Positions 46,822 through 56,200 of a DNA stretch of 64,000 bases are shown one piece after another; position 1 is the stretch's first letter, and every line of letters starts with the position of its first letter. Both the position numbers and the translations under genes were made by a program. This DNA is from Sulfitobacter undariae (lineage in GTDB: Bacteria > Pseudomonadota > Alphaproteobacteria > Rhodobacterales > Rhodobacteraceae): contig NZ_JACIEI010000002.1 of assembly GCF_014196805.1 (NCBI RefSeq), positions 1 to 64,000 on the forward strand, given 5' to 3'. The notes below the pieces were generated by a model that saw only the letters and a list, made by a program, of their open reading frames with translations, searched no databases and was not told where the DNA came from.

Positions 46822-46852
46822 GTTCCGCCTCTCTGATAGGGTGCGGCGGAAC
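46822..46852. terminator. Hairpin after the DUF1127-like gene
   Basis: A perfect 8-bp stem (46822-46829 with 46845-46852) with a 15-nt loop lies 33 nt after the stop codon. No T-run follows, so it is a weak terminator at best. The rest of the spacer to 47052 is AT-rich and contains a small TTGCCT/AGGCAA inverted repeat at 46895-46912. Confidence 0.4.
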
Positions 46853-47052
46853 ATCTGGCCTTTGCCGCGTTGGGATCAGCAAGGTGCCAAAAAATTGCCT
46901 GATTGTAGGCAAATTGGCGACAATTATTCAGTATAGACACCTCTGTGTATCTAATTGATTTAATGGCTTAAATTTAACATAAATTCTCCATCTGACTGCC
47001 GCATAGTATTGCGAAGGAATTACATCAATAATTTCGCAAATGGTATGGGCAG

Positions 47053-47832
47053 ATGGTAGTATCCTCAGACAATTCATCTAAAGAAACGACTGCGACAGAG
47101 CTAGAGCTTGACGAAAGCTCGCTTGAGGCAATCCGCTCGATCCTGACGGAAGAAATCGCACCTAAGCCTCGCCGTGGGCTGAGGCTTGGCGGAGGAAGTG
47201 ACGCAGAGCCAGAGGCCGTGTCAAAGCCCCGTTCAAAAGCAGATATATTTCCGCCTCTCCAACGTCCAATCACGCAGGCCGAAGAGGACTTGCGTACCGA
47301 AGCTGCGCCCCGCAGCCGATTTTCACTGCGCCGCAAGCCCAAGGCGGCGAAGCCTAAGGCGATCCCAAAACCAAAGGCCCAGAAGGCAATCCCCGCCGCG
47401 CCGCGCGACTCTGCGAATATCGGAGATGGCCTTATAAGCCGGCTAAAAGGGTATCGCCCCAAGCCAGCCCATATCGCGCTTGCCTGTTTGGTGTTGTTCA
47501 CCGTGTTTCGCCCTTGGTTGATGGCTGCGATCCTGTTTTTGATGGTGTTTACCGTCGTGGGTGTCTTCCTTGTGCTTGGGTACGACGGATTCTGGCAAGC
47601 TGCGTTGAAAATCGGCCGCTGGTACGCTAACCGCCGCCCCGAGCGGGCGGTGGAGTTACACGCGCGGCTGGATCGTTTTGCTTTGAAATGGGACGCATTC
47701 TTGGACCGCTTTCCAGACGGTACTGTTGACAGTTTATATCTACCTGACTTCGGTGAGATCGCCACAGCTGACGATCGTCATTCAGAAGCTGTGGAGCGTC
47801 GCCTTGCAGGGTTGCATGGGAAAGGTGCGTAG
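47053..47832 (+). CDS. Uncharacterised membrane protein with disordered N-terminus
   Basis: A 259-aa protein I do not recognise. Residues 1-40 are acidic and Ser/Thr-rich; 40-120 are rich in Pro, Lys, Arg and Ala with repeated KPKA-type units, likely disordered; about 143-180 hold one or two strongly hydrophobic helices (IALACLVLFTVF and LMAAILFLMVFTVVGVFLVL); the C-terminal 75 residues are Arg-rich amphipathic helices (NRRPERAVELHARLDRFALK). It lies 79 nt upstream of secE on the same strand, so it may share a promoter with it. ATG 47053 fits the frame best. Confidence 0.7.
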   Translation: MVVSSDNSSKETTATELELDESSLEAIRSILTEEIAPKPRRGLRLGGGSDAEPEAVSKPRSKADIFPPLQRPITQAEEDLRTEAAPRSRFSLRRKPKAAKPKAIPKPKAQKAIPAAPRDSANIGDGLISRLKGYRPKPAHIALACLVLFTVFRPWLMAAILFLMVFTVVGVFLVLGYDGFWQAALKIGRWYANRRPERAVELHARLDRFALKWDAFLDRFPDGTVDSLYLPDFGEIATADDRHSEAVERRLAGLHGKGA

Positions 47833-47911
47833 GGCATCTGCAAATTGCAGCCTTGAAACACAAGTCCACAGAGGCTAGATGCACCTAACTCGTTATTTCA
47901 GGATATGATCC

Positions 47912-48109
47912 ATGGCCACCACCAATCCACTTCAATTTATTCAGCAAGTCCGCGCCGAAGTGGCCAAGGTCGTTTGGCCAACGCGCCGCGAAGTCATGTT
48001 GACCACTGTGATGGTATTCATCCTTGCGGCGCTTACCGCAGTATTCTTTGCACTGGTTGATATCATCATCCGCGGCGGGCTTCAGTACGTGTTGAATATG
48101 TTTGGCTAA
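47912..48109 (+). CDS. secE: Preprotein translocase subunit SecE
   Basis: Small essential clamp of the SecYEG channel. The 65-aa product has the amphipathic helix QFIQQVRAEVAKVVWPTRRE and a single membrane helix (about 30-55), as in the short SecE type. It is followed by nusG after 221 nt, the standard neighbour. Confidence 0.95.
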   Translation: MATTNPLQFIQQVRAEVAKVVWPTRREVMLTTVMVFILAALTAVFFALVDIIIRGGLQYVLNMFG

Positions 48110-48255
48110 AGCCAGACGTCGACAGTATGTGAAAAGTAAGCCTGCAAAAACTTCGGCAAACACTTGATTCCCCATGGCGTGTGGGCTAGTTCGCAGGCCA
48201 GCCTGTGGCATAAGCGTGCCGATTCGAGTAATGTTTCGCGCAGCGTTGCAGGCGG

Positions 48256-48272
48256 CATAGGCAATGCCTATG
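48256..48272. other. 17-bp palindrome in the secE-nusG spacer
   Basis: Eight bases on each side pair around one central A (CATAGGCA/TGCCTATG). It may be a regulator site for a nusG promoter or an mRNA hairpin (7-bp stem, 3-nt loop). The rest of the 221-nt spacer shows no gene and no tRNA. Confidence 0.4.
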
Positions 48273-48330
48273 AATTTTAGGAATTCGCAAGCGTAGTTAA
48301 CACGCTTCAGAACAAGGACGGAAAGAACAA

Positions 48331-48864
48331 ATGGCAAAACGGTGGTATTCGGTCAGTGTCCTTTCCAACTTTGAGAAAAAGATCGCCGAACAGATTCGCA
48401 CAACGGTTGCTGAACTGGAATTGGAAGATCAGATCGACGAAGTGCTGGTTCCGACCGAAGAAGTGATCGAAATCCGTCGCGGTAAGAAAGTCACAACCGA
48501 ACGTCGCTTTATGCCGGGGTATGTGCTGGTGCACATGGAGATGTCCGATCGTGGCTATCACCTGATCAACTCGATCAACCGCGTCACAGGGTTCTTGGGC
48601 CCACAAGGCCGTCCAATGCCGATGCGCGATGCCGAGGTAACTGCGATCCTTGGCCGTGTTCAAGAGGGCGAAGAAGCACCCCGTACGCTTATTCACTTTG
48701 AAATTGGTGAGCGCGTTAAGGTTGCTGACGGTCCGTTCGAAGACTTCGACGGCATGGTTGAGCAAGTTGACGAAGAAAACCAGAAGCTCAAAGTTATGGT
48801 GTCCATCTTTGGTCGCGAGACTCCGGTTGAGCTGGACTTCACTCAGGTGAATAAGCAAGTTTAG
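48331..48864 (+). CDS. nusG: Transcription termination/antitermination protein NusG
   Basis: Couples RNA polymerase with Rho, ribosomal S10 and antitermination complexes. The 177-aa product has the NGN domain ([34 protein letters not shown]) and a C-terminal KOW domain ([19 protein letters not shown]). A strong terminator follows it, so the ribosomal protein genes downstream need their own promoter. Confidence 0.97.
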   Translation: MAKRWYSVSVLSNFEKKIAEQIRTTVAELELEDQIDEVLVPTEEVIEIRRGKKVTTERRFMPGYVLVHMEMSDRGYHLINSINRVTGFLGPQGRPMPMRDAEVTAILGRVQEGEEAPRTLIHFEIGERVKVADGPFEDFDGMVEQVDEENQKLKVMVSIFGRETPVELDFTQVNKQV

Positions 48865-48895
48865 TCGGGCATAGCTTGACGATAGAAATGATAGG

Positions 48896-48925
48896 CACCG
48901 CAGCAGCAAGCTGCGGTGTTTTTTT
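48896..48925 (+). terminator. Rho-independent terminator after nusG
   Basis: A perfect 8-bp stem (48896-48903 with 48911-48918) followed by a run of seven T. Confidence 0.88.
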
Positions 48926-49052
48926 GTCTTTGAGGTTGAGGTGCTGTGGTTACGGGTGAAGGGCAGCTTGGAGCCCACACTTACTCTTGAACTCATCTTC
49001 ACACTGCCTACTAAAATCACATATAAAAGTTGTCATATAAAGGGAGCGGACC

Positions 49053-49601
49053 ATGCGAAAATCTGGACTTCTAGCTGCAGCAATTTCTTTGATGACGACG
49101 ACGATAGCTAATGCTGATGACATTCGTTGGAAGCCTGAAACATTAAAAAAAGGCGATCACACCAGCATCAATCAAAGTCAAAATGGTTTGATCCATCATG
49201 TGTTTCGAGGAAAGTCTGGGAGATATTATGTGCTGGACAGCTATCGTGGCAAAACGCCTTCTGGGAAACCTGTCTTCATTACCTACCTAGATAAAGACGG
49301 CAATCAGGTCAGATGGGTGCGGAAAGATGGCTTTGAACTGAGGTTTTAGCCACACGACTGCACTCGAACACTTGGGCGCTGCCAGTACACGCAAACTAGT
49401 TCAGATGGAAAACGCGAAGTTCGTCTTAGGATCACAGAAGTTCACAGCAAGGGCTTCAAATTCAATGAGTATGATCAAAACGGCAAACGATTGTTCGGTG
49501 GTCAAATCGAACTAGACACCAAAGGGAATGCTGGAAACGGACGTCTCAGCGGAAACCAAGGTAATCAGCTCTTTCGCCTCGTAGCAAAGTCCTACAAATA
49601 G
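49053..49601 (+). pseudogene. Small secreted protein gene interrupted by an in-frame amber stop
   Basis: From ATG 49053 (AAGGGAG upstream) a 98-residue frame opens with a signal peptide (cleavage after ANA, near residue 21) and stops at TAG 49347-49349. The same frame then stays open for 83 more codons to TAG 49599-49601; the continuation reads like protein (PHDCTRTLGRCQYT, GFKFNEYDQNGKRLFGG), with a Cys pair typical of an exported domain. The whole 183-codon frame looks like one gene broken by a point mutation. The family is unnamed to me. The 5' part could still be made as a short protein. Confidence 0.7.
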
Positions 49602-49747
49602 CGGTGCTCTTTTTGGTCGTAAGAGCCCACCTTCTCCTTAAGGGCTGTTCAGTTTGTCATGGCTCAACGACTGCAAAGTCCCGCTTAGCCGCTATTGCCC
49701 TTTTTGTGCGGGCAAAGTCGGAGTTACTTAAGCAATAAAGATATCAT
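49602..49747. other. Spacer, no gene seen
   Basis: After the pseudogene there is a weak 6-bp hairpin (GCTCTT...AAGAGC, about 49605-49625) followed by non-coding sequence up to the putative rplK promoter. I see no gene or RNA here. Confidence 0.5.
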
Positions 49748-49776
49748 TTGATTTTGTGCTGTAAGTCCCCTAACAT
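49748..49776 (+). promoter_or_regulatory. Probable sigma-70-type promoter of rplK-rplA
   Basis: TTGATT (49748-49753) and TAACAT (49771-49776) are 17 bp apart in an AT-rich stretch. Transcription would start near 49783, leaving a leader of about 150 nt before rplK, a place where ribosomal protein L1 controls its operon in other bacteria. Confidence 0.45.
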
Positions 49777-49869
49777 GCTGGTTCTAACGCTACGTGGCTT
49801 GCCGCGTGGCGAATCGTTTGTGGGAGGTGAAATGCGCGCGCGCAGTGAGCCAGACCACGCTAGAAAATG

Positions 49870-49889
49870 GACCACAACGCGTTGTGGTC
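49870..49889 (+). promoter_or_regulatory. Perfect 20-bp palindrome in the rplK leader
   Basis: GACCACAACG and its exact complement meet with no spacer; as RNA this gives an 8-9 bp hairpin 45 nt before the rplK start. A second small stem (GGCAGG...CCTTGCC, about 49896-49913) follows. Together they could be the L1-binding autoregulatory site or an mRNA stability element. Confidence 0.4.
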
Positions 49890-49933
49890 TTGTAGGGCAG
49901 GGGAAACCTTGCCGATGACAAAGGAGAAGGCCA

Positions 49934-50359
49934 ATGGCCAAGAAACTCGTCGGTACGATGAAGTTGCAAGTTAAAGCGGGTCAAGCAAACCCGTCCCCGC
50001 CAGTCGGTCCAGCATTGGGTCAACGCGGCATCAACATCATGGAATTCTGTAAGGCGTTCAACGCTAAAACTGCAGATCTGGAGCCAGGTGCGCCTTGCCC
50101 AACTGTGATCAGCTACTATCAGGACAAGTCCTTCACAATGGACATCAAGACGCCACCAGCGTCCTACTTCCTGAAGAAAGCTGCCAAAGTGAACTCCGGC
50201 GCGAAAACACCAAGCCGTGAAACTGTTGGTACCATCACAGCCAAGCAACTGCGCGAAATCGCAGAAGCAAAAATGGCCGATCTGTCTGCGAATGACGTAG
50301 AGCAGGCGATGAAAATCATTATGGGCTCCGCAAAGTCCATGGGCATCGAGGTTAAGTAA
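49934..50359 (+). CDS. rplK: 50S ribosomal protein L11
   Basis: Binds the GTPase-associated region of 23S rRNA and is part of the stringent-response sensor. The 141-aa product has [20 protein letters not shown] and [16 protein letters not shown] [15 protein letters not shown], and the C-terminal [12 protein letters not shown], all standard. AAGGAGAAGG precedes ATG 49934. rplA starts 1 nt after its stop. Confidence 0.97.
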   Translation: MAKKLVGTMKLQVKAGQANPSPPVGPALGQRGINIMEFCKAFNAKTADLEPGAPCPTVISYYQDKSFTMDIKTPPASYFLKKAAKVNSGAKTPSRETVGTITAKQLREIAEAKMADLSANDVEQAMKIIMGSAKSMGIEVK

Positions 50360-50360
50360 T

Positions 50361-51059
50361 ATGGCTAAACTTGGTAAGCGCACAGTCGCAGCTCGCGAAG
50401 CATTCGTTGGCAAAGAGAACCTCACAGTTGAAGATGCTGTGGCACTGATCAAAGGTAACGCAAACGCAAAGTTTGACGAAACCATCGAGATCGCAATGAA
50501 CCTCGGCATTGACCCACGTCATGCTGACCAAATGGTTCGCGGCGTTGTTGGCCTGCCAAACGGCACGGGCAAAGACGTTCGAGTTGCTGTTTTTGCACGC
50601 GGCCCCAAAGCCGACGAAGCAAAAGAAGCTGGCGCGGATATCGTAGGCGCAGAAGACCTGATGGAAATCGTTCAGGGCGGCAAGATCGACTTTGATCGTT
50701 GCATCGCAACACCTGACATGATGCCTGTTGTTGGTCGTCTGGGCAAAGTGCTCGGCCCACGCAACCTGATGCCAAACCCAAAAGTCGGTACTGTGACTAT
50801 GGATGTGGCTGCTGCTGTTAAAGCGGCCAAAGGTGGCGAAGTGCAGTTCAAAGCTGAAAAGGGCGGTGTCGTCCATGCAGGCGTTGGCAAAGCATCTTTT
50901 GACGCGGCCAAACTGGTTGAAAACATCCGCGCATTTGTAAGCGCAGTTGCCAAAGCACGTCCAACAGGCGCCAAAGGTGCCTATATGACAAAGATCGCAT
51001 TGAGCTCCACAATGGGCCCGGGCGTGACTGTTTCAGTGGATAACGCTGCATCCGAGTAA
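50361..51059 (+). CDS. rplA: 50S ribosomal protein L1
   Basis: L1-stalk protein, which also represses its own operon in many bacteria. The 232-aa product has the expected [33 protein letters not shown] and [17 protein letters not shown] motifs. A strong terminator follows, so rplJ-rplL are transcribed separately. Confidence 0.97.
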   Translation: MAKLGKRTVAAREAFVGKENLTVEDAVALIKGNANAKFDETIEIAMNLGIDPRHADQMVRGVVGLPNGTGKDVRVAVFARGPKADEAKEAGADIVGAEDLMEIVQGGKIDFDRCIATPDMMPVVGRLGKVLGPRNLMPNPKVGTVTMDVAAAVKAAKGGEVQFKAEKGGVVHAGVGKASFDAAKLVENIRAFVSAVAKARPTGAKGAYMTKIALSSTMGPGVTVSVDNAASE

Positions 51060-51080
51060 TCTCGGGTTTGTTGATTTGAG

Positions 51081-51109
51081 AAAGGGCGCTCCGATGGGGC
51101 GCCCTTTTT
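51081..51109 (+). terminator. Rho-independent terminator after rplA
   Basis: A 9-bp perfect stem (51081-51089 with 51099-51107) with a 9-nt loop and a T-run closes the rplK-rplA unit. Confidence 0.88.
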
Positions 51110-51174
51110 CGTTTTAGTATTCTTGATTTATCCCAAGGTCCGCTGTGCGGACAAACCTGTTAACGCACAGAACG

Positions 51175-51540
51175 TTAAGTGGTGGTTACTTCAAGTAATT
51201 CAATGCGATTTCCAAACGGATCGTTTACATAGATCCGCTTGATGTTGGGTAGGTCGATATCAGTTCGAAACTCAACACCTGATGCCTTGAGGTGGGCAAT
51301 CGCGTGATCCAGTGAACTAACTTTAAAGCCCGGATGCGCCTTTTTGGCAGGTGAAAACGGGTTTTCCACTCCCAGATGCAGATGCACATTCTGGCTTTGA
51401 AACCAAACACCTCCGCGACCACGAAGCTCTTTCGGTTTTTTAACTTCATCGAATCCCAATGTTTTGCAGTAGAAGCCACGGGCGTCATCCTCCCTACCCT
51501 TGGGCATCGCAATTTGGATGTGGTGAAGTTCTTCAATCAT
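51175..51540 (-). CDS. VOC family (glyoxalase-fold) protein
   Basis: A 121-aa protein with two VOC units: LHHIQIAMPKGREDDARGFY at the start (likely metal His) and HLHLGVENPF, then a second unit ending NDPFGNRIELLEV with the Glu ligand position. Such proteins include glyoxalases, dioxygenases and resistance proteins; this length and wording match small uncharacterised members. It lies on the opposite strand inside the rplKA-rplJL block, which is unusual. Confidence 0.85.
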   Translation of the reverse strand: MIEELHHIQIAMPKGREDDARGFYCKTLGFDEVKKPKELRGRGGVWFQSQNVHLHLGVENPFSPAKKAHPGFKVSSLDHAIAHLKASGVEFRTDIDLPNIKRIYVNDPFGNRIELLEVTTT

Positions 51541-51750
51541 ATCGCCCAGTCTCCAGCCTTCATTGGCTCACTGAAGTTAGCATACAATTACATACAATAA
51601 CGCATAGCCAAAAATTAATACGGTCATTTTGGGCTCAAACCAGACATTAGCTGCACTGCACTGACGCGTTGTTGCGGTTCTTCTGGCTTTAGCCCAAGTT
51701 TCGCTCTTGGCATTCCGTTCAATTCAGACTAATTCAACCCTTGCAACCAA

Positions 51751-51775
51751 GCGCACGATTCGTCGTGCGCTTTTT
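51751..51775 (+). terminator. UUCG-loop terminator or attenuator upstream of rplJ
   Basis: A perfect 8-bp stem (51751-51758 with 51763-51770) closed by a TTCG tetraloop and followed by five T. No plus-strand gene lies directly upstream, so it may be an attenuator in a long rplJ leader or insulate the unit from upstream transcription. The stretch 51541-51750 before it holds no gene I can see. Confidence 0.7.
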
Positions 51776-51969
51776 GCGCTTCGTCCGAGATGGCGGGTAG
51801 GCTGGGTAACCAGTCTATAATTCCTGCCTGAGATGGGGAATGACTATAGATTTTTCAGGGCTTTGCTCTCGGATGATCTTGGGAAGGACCCGTAAGGACC
51901 CGACGTCGGGCATTTGTCCGGCAAAACGAGCCCGGAGGGTCACCCCTCCGATAACTTTGGAGAGAAACT
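51776..51969 (+). promoter_or_regulatory. rplJ leader with tandem repeat and hairpins (L10-leader-like)
   Basis: The leader contains TATAAT at 51815-51820 (a possible -10 box without a clear -35), a tandem 9-bp repeat AAGGACCCG at 51884-51892 and 51894-51902, a 12-bp palindrome at 51899-51910 and a perfect hairpin 51933-51950 (7 bp, TCAC loop) 19 nt before the start codon. In other bacteria the L10-L7/L12 complex binds such a leader to limit its own synthesis. Confidence 0.5.
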
Positions 51970-52482
51970 GTGGATAGAGCACAAAAAGAACAGTTGGTCG
52001 ACGAACTCGGCCAAATCTTTGAAAGCTCTGGCGTAGTAGTGGTTAGCCACTACGTCGGTCTGACAGTTGCTGAAATGCAGGATCTTCGCGCGCGGGCAAC
52101 CGCTGCGGGTGGGTCTGTGCGTGTTGCCAAAAACCGGCTCGCCAAGATCGCCCTTGAGGGCAAGCCATGCGCAAGCATTGCTGACCTTCTGACGGGTATG
52201 ACCGTTCTGACCTATTCTGAGGATCCTGTAGCTGCGGCTCGGGTTGCTCAAGAATTCGCCAAAGAGAATGACAAACTTGTTATTCTCGGTGGTGCAATGG
52301 GTGAGAATGCGTTGGACGCCGCCGGTGTTGAAGCCGTGTCCAAGATGCCTTCGCGCGAGGAGCTTATCTCCACGATCGCTGGCATGCTGGGCGCACCTGC
52401 TTCCAACATCGCGGGGGCCATTGGCGCACCTGCAAGCAACATCGCATCCATCTTGTCTACGATCGAAGACAAGGCTGCGTAA
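51970..52482 (+). CDS. rplJ: 50S ribosomal protein L10
   Basis: Base of the ribosomal stalk that anchors L7/L12 dimers. The 170-aa product starts with [20 protein letters not shown] and has [18 protein letters not shown] and [13 protein letters not shown], as in alphaproteobacterial L10, with an Ala/Ser-rich C-terminal helix. The start codon is GTG 51970, preceded by GGAGAGAAA. rplL follows after 79 nt. Confidence 0.96.
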   Translation: MDRAQKEQLVDELGQIFESSGVVVVSHYVGLTVAEMQDLRARATAAGGSVRVAKNRLAKIALEGKPCASIADLLTGMTVLTYSEDPVAAARVAQEFAKENDKLVILGGAMGENALDAAGVEAVSKMPSREELISTIAGMLGAPASNIAGAIGAPASNIASILSTIEDKAA

Positions 52483-52561
52483 GCGACAATATCGTCAAAT
52501 CGGCGTGTTAGTTGATACTACACGTTGGAACACACATATCGTTAACGGAAAGAGCTAAAAC

Positions 52562-52933
52562 ATGGCTGATCTGAAAAAACTGGCAGAAGACATCGTTGGT
52601 CTGACACTGCTTGAAGCACAAGAACTGAAAACAATCCTCAAAGACGAGTACGGCATCGAGCCTGCAGCCGGTGGCGCAGTCATGATGGCGGGCCCTGCAG
52701 ACGGCGCAGCCGCTGCTGAGGAAAAAACTGAATTCGACGTCGTTCTGAAGAACGCCGGCGCATCCAAAATCAACGTGATCAAAGAAGTTCGCGGCATCAC
52801 AGGCCTTGGCCTGAAAGAAGCCAAAGACTTGGTTGAAGCCGGTGGCAAAATCAAAGAAGGCGTTGATAAAGCCGAAGCAGACGAAATCAAAGCCAAGCTG
52901 GAAGCAGCTGGCGCAGAAGTCGAGCTGGCCTAA
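52562..52933 (+). CDS. rplL: 50S ribosomal protein L7/L12
   Basis: Stalk protein that recruits translation factors. The 123-aa product has the N-terminal dimerisation helix pair ([20 protein letters not shown]), an Ala-rich hinge and the C-terminal domain with [23 protein letters not shown] 52562 lies after AAAGAG. Confidence 0.97.
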   Translation: MADLKKLAEDIVGLTLLEAQELKTILKDEYGIEPAAGGAVMMAGPADGAAAAEEKTEFDVVLKNAGASKINVIKEVRGITGLGLKEAKDLVEAGGKIKEGVDKAEADEIKAKLEAAGAEVELA

Positions 52934-52941
52934 GCCTAGCG

Positions 52942-52996
52942 GTGGGTTCACACCCACCCTACATGGCAAACGCCTGGTAGGGTGGGTGAAACCCAC
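52942..52996. repeat. REP-like inverted repeat between rplL and rpoB
   Basis: The arms 52942-52962 and 52977-52996 are inverted copies of a GTGGGTT...CACCCTAC unit (about 19 of 21 bases match) around a 14-nt loop. The GTAGGGTGGGT-type wording is known from dispersed extragenic palindromes of many proteobacteria. It lies 8 nt after rplL, where transcription is known to be attenuated before rpoB in other bacteria. The rest of the spacer to 53209 has no gene I can support. Confidence 0.65.
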
Positions 52997-53209
52997 ACAC
53001 GTGACTGGCTGGACGGGGTTAATTCCTCGTCCAGCCAAACCTTTCTTGAAAGGCACTTTGTTCAAGTGTCTCTCTGGAGAGGTCCAATGGTCGGAAGGGG
53101 TGCGGTGGGACGCGCTCCAGCATAGACTGGACTTAACCGCTCTTATGGGTGTGCATCGCGGCCCCGGCGATGGCGCATTCGGCAAGAGACACGAAAGGTG
53201 ACACGACAC

Positions 53210-56200
53210 ATGGCACAATCCTTCCTTGGCCAGAAGCGTTTACGTAAATATTATGGCAAAATCCGCGAAGTGCTGGAAATGCCGAACCTCATTGAGGTTC
53301 AGAAGTCTTCATATGACTTGTTCCTGAATTCAGGCGATGCTGAAACCCCCACCGATGGTGATGGTATTCAGGGCGTTTTCCAGTCGGTTTTCCCGATTAA
53401 GGATTTCAACGAGACATCCATTCTTGAGTACGTAAAATACGAGCTCGAAAAGCCGAAATACGACGTAGAGGAATGCCAGCAGCGCGACATGACATATGCC
53501 GCACCGCTTAAGGTCACGCTCCGTCTGATCGTGTTTGATGTGGATGAAGATACTGGCGCCAAGTCGGTCAAGGACATCAAAGAGCAAGACGTCTTTATGG
53601 GCGACATGCCGTTGATGACGCCAAACGGTACGTTTGTTGTAAACGGTACCGAGCGTGTTATCGTGTCCCAGATGCACCGTTCACCGGGTGTGTTCTTTGA
53701 CCACGATAAAGGTAAAACGCACTCTTCAGGTAAACTCCTGTTCGCTTGCCGTATTATTCCTTACCGCGGTTCGTGGTTGGATTTTGAATTCGACGCAAAA
53801 GACATCGTGTTCTGCCGTATTGACCGTCGTCGCAAGCTGCCTGTCACCACGCTGCTGTATTCTCTTGGCCTTGACCAAGAAGCGATCATGGATGCCTATT
53901 ACAACACCGTTACCTACCGTCTTGAGGCGGGCAAGGGCTGGGTTGCACCGTTCTTCCCGGAGCGGGTTCGTGGCACACGTCCCACCTATGATATCGTAGA
54001 CGCAGATAGCGGTGAGATCCTGTTCGAAGCAGGTAAGAAAGTGACGCCTCGCGCGGTTAAGAAATTGATCGACGAAGGCAACGTGACATCCTTGCTGCTG
54101 CCTTACGATCACATTCAGGGCACGTTCGTATCCAAAGACATCATCAACGAAGAAACGGGCGCGATTTACGTCGAGGCCGGTGACGAGATGACACTGGAGT
54201 ATGACAAAGACGGCACGTTGATCGGTGGCACAGCCAAAGAACTGATCGACGCGGGCATCACCGAAATCCCATTGTTGGATATCGATAACGTCAACGTTGG
54301 CCCCTATATGCGTAACACCATGGCGGCAGATAAAAACATGAACCGCGACACTGCGCTCATGGATATCTACCGCGTGATGCGTCCGGGTGAGCCGCCCACA
54401 GTTGAAGCCGCGTCGAACCTGTTCGACACGCTGTTCTTCGATTCCGAGCGTTATGACCTGTCGGCTGTTGGTCGTGTGAAGATGAACATGCGTTTGGCAT
54501 TGGAAAAAGAAGACACCCAGCGCACGTTGGACCGCGATGATATCGTTGCATGTATCAAAGCGCTGGTTGACCTGCGCGATGGCCGTGGCGACATCGACGA
54601 CATTGACCACCTTGGTAACCGTCGTGTGCGTTCCGTTGGCGAATTGATGGAAAACCAGTACCGTGTTGGCCTGCTCCGTATGGAGCGTGCGATCAAGGAA
54701 CGTATGTCTTCTGTCGAAATCGACACCGTCATGCCACAAGACTTGATCAACGCAAAACCAGCGGCTGCTGCGGTACGTGAATTCTTCGGCTCTTCGCAGC
54801 TGTCGCAGTTTATGGACCAAACCAACCCGCTGTCCGAGGTCACGCACAAGCGTCGCCTTTCAGCGCTTGGACCAGGTGGTCTGACACGTGAGCGTGCAGG
54901 CTTTGAAGTACGTGACGTTCACCCGACCCACTATGGTCGGATGTGTCCGATTGAAACGCCTGAAGGTCCAAACATTGGTTTGATCAACTCGCTGGCTACT
55001 TTTGCCCGCGTGAACAAATATGGTTTCATCGAAACACCTTACCGCAAGGTAAAAGACGGTATCGTTTCGGATGACGTTCAATACATGTCCGCGACCGAAG
55101 AAATGCGCCACACTGTGGCGCAGGCCAACGCGCACCTTGATGAAAACATGAAGTTCGTAAACGATCTGGTTTCGACACGTAAATCGGGTGACTATACACT
55201 GTCACCTTCGATGAACGTAGACCTGATCGACGTTTCGCCAAAGCAGTTGGTCTCGGTCGCTGCGTCTTTGATCCCCTTCCTTGAGAATGACGATGCGAAC
55301 AGGGCCTTGATGGGCTCGAACATGCAACGTCAGGCTGTGCCATTGCTGCGTGCAGAAGCGCCGCTGGTGGGTACAGGTATCGAAGAAGTTGTTGCACGCG
55401 ATTCCGGTGCTGCCTATATGGCCCGCCGCGCTGGCGTGATTGACCAAGTGGATGCGACACGTATCGTTATCCGCGCAACAGAAGACCTTGAGTTGGGCGA
55501 CGCAGGCGTAGACATCTACCGCATGCGCAAGTTCCAACGCTCTAACCAGAACACCTGCATCAACCAGCGTCCGCTGGTGAAAGTGGGTGAGACGGTTACA
55601 AAAGGTCAGGTTATTGCTGACGGTCCATCCACAGACATGGGTGAACTGGCTCTTGGTAAAAACGTGATTGTCGCGTTTATGCCTTGGAATGGTTATAACT
55701 ACGAAGACTCCATCCTGATCTCCGAGCGTGTATCGCGTGACGACGTGTTTACTTCGATCCACATCGAAGAATTTGAAGTCGCCGCCCGTGATACCAAGCT
55801 TGGGCCAGAGGAAATCACACGCGATATTCCAAACGTTGGTGAAGAAGCGCTGCGCAACCTCGACGAGGCTGGCATCGTGTATATCGGTGCAGACGTTGAG
55901 CCGGGTGACATTCTGGTTGGTAAGATCACGCCAAAAGGCGAAAGCCCGATGACGCCGGAAGAGAAACTCTTGCGCGCCATCTTTGGTGAAAAAGCATCGG
56001 ACGTGCGTGATACCTCGCTGCGTGTGAAACCGGGTGATTTCGGTACGGTCGTAGAAGTACGTGTGTTCAACCGCCACGGTGTGGAAAAAGACGAACGTGC
56101 GCTGCAAATCGAGCGTGAAGAAGTCGAACGTCTGGCGCGTGACCGCGACGATGAGATGGCGATCCTTGATCGCAACATCTTTGCGCGTCTGCGTGAAGTG

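Noticed and set aside
47833-47911. tRNA-Trp gene expected before secE in some bacteria
   Set aside because: I looked for a cloverleaf and a CCA-type end in both spacers around secE and saw none.
52942-52996. CRISPR repeat
   Set aside because: There is only one inverted pair, no regular repeat-spacer series and no cas gene in the window.
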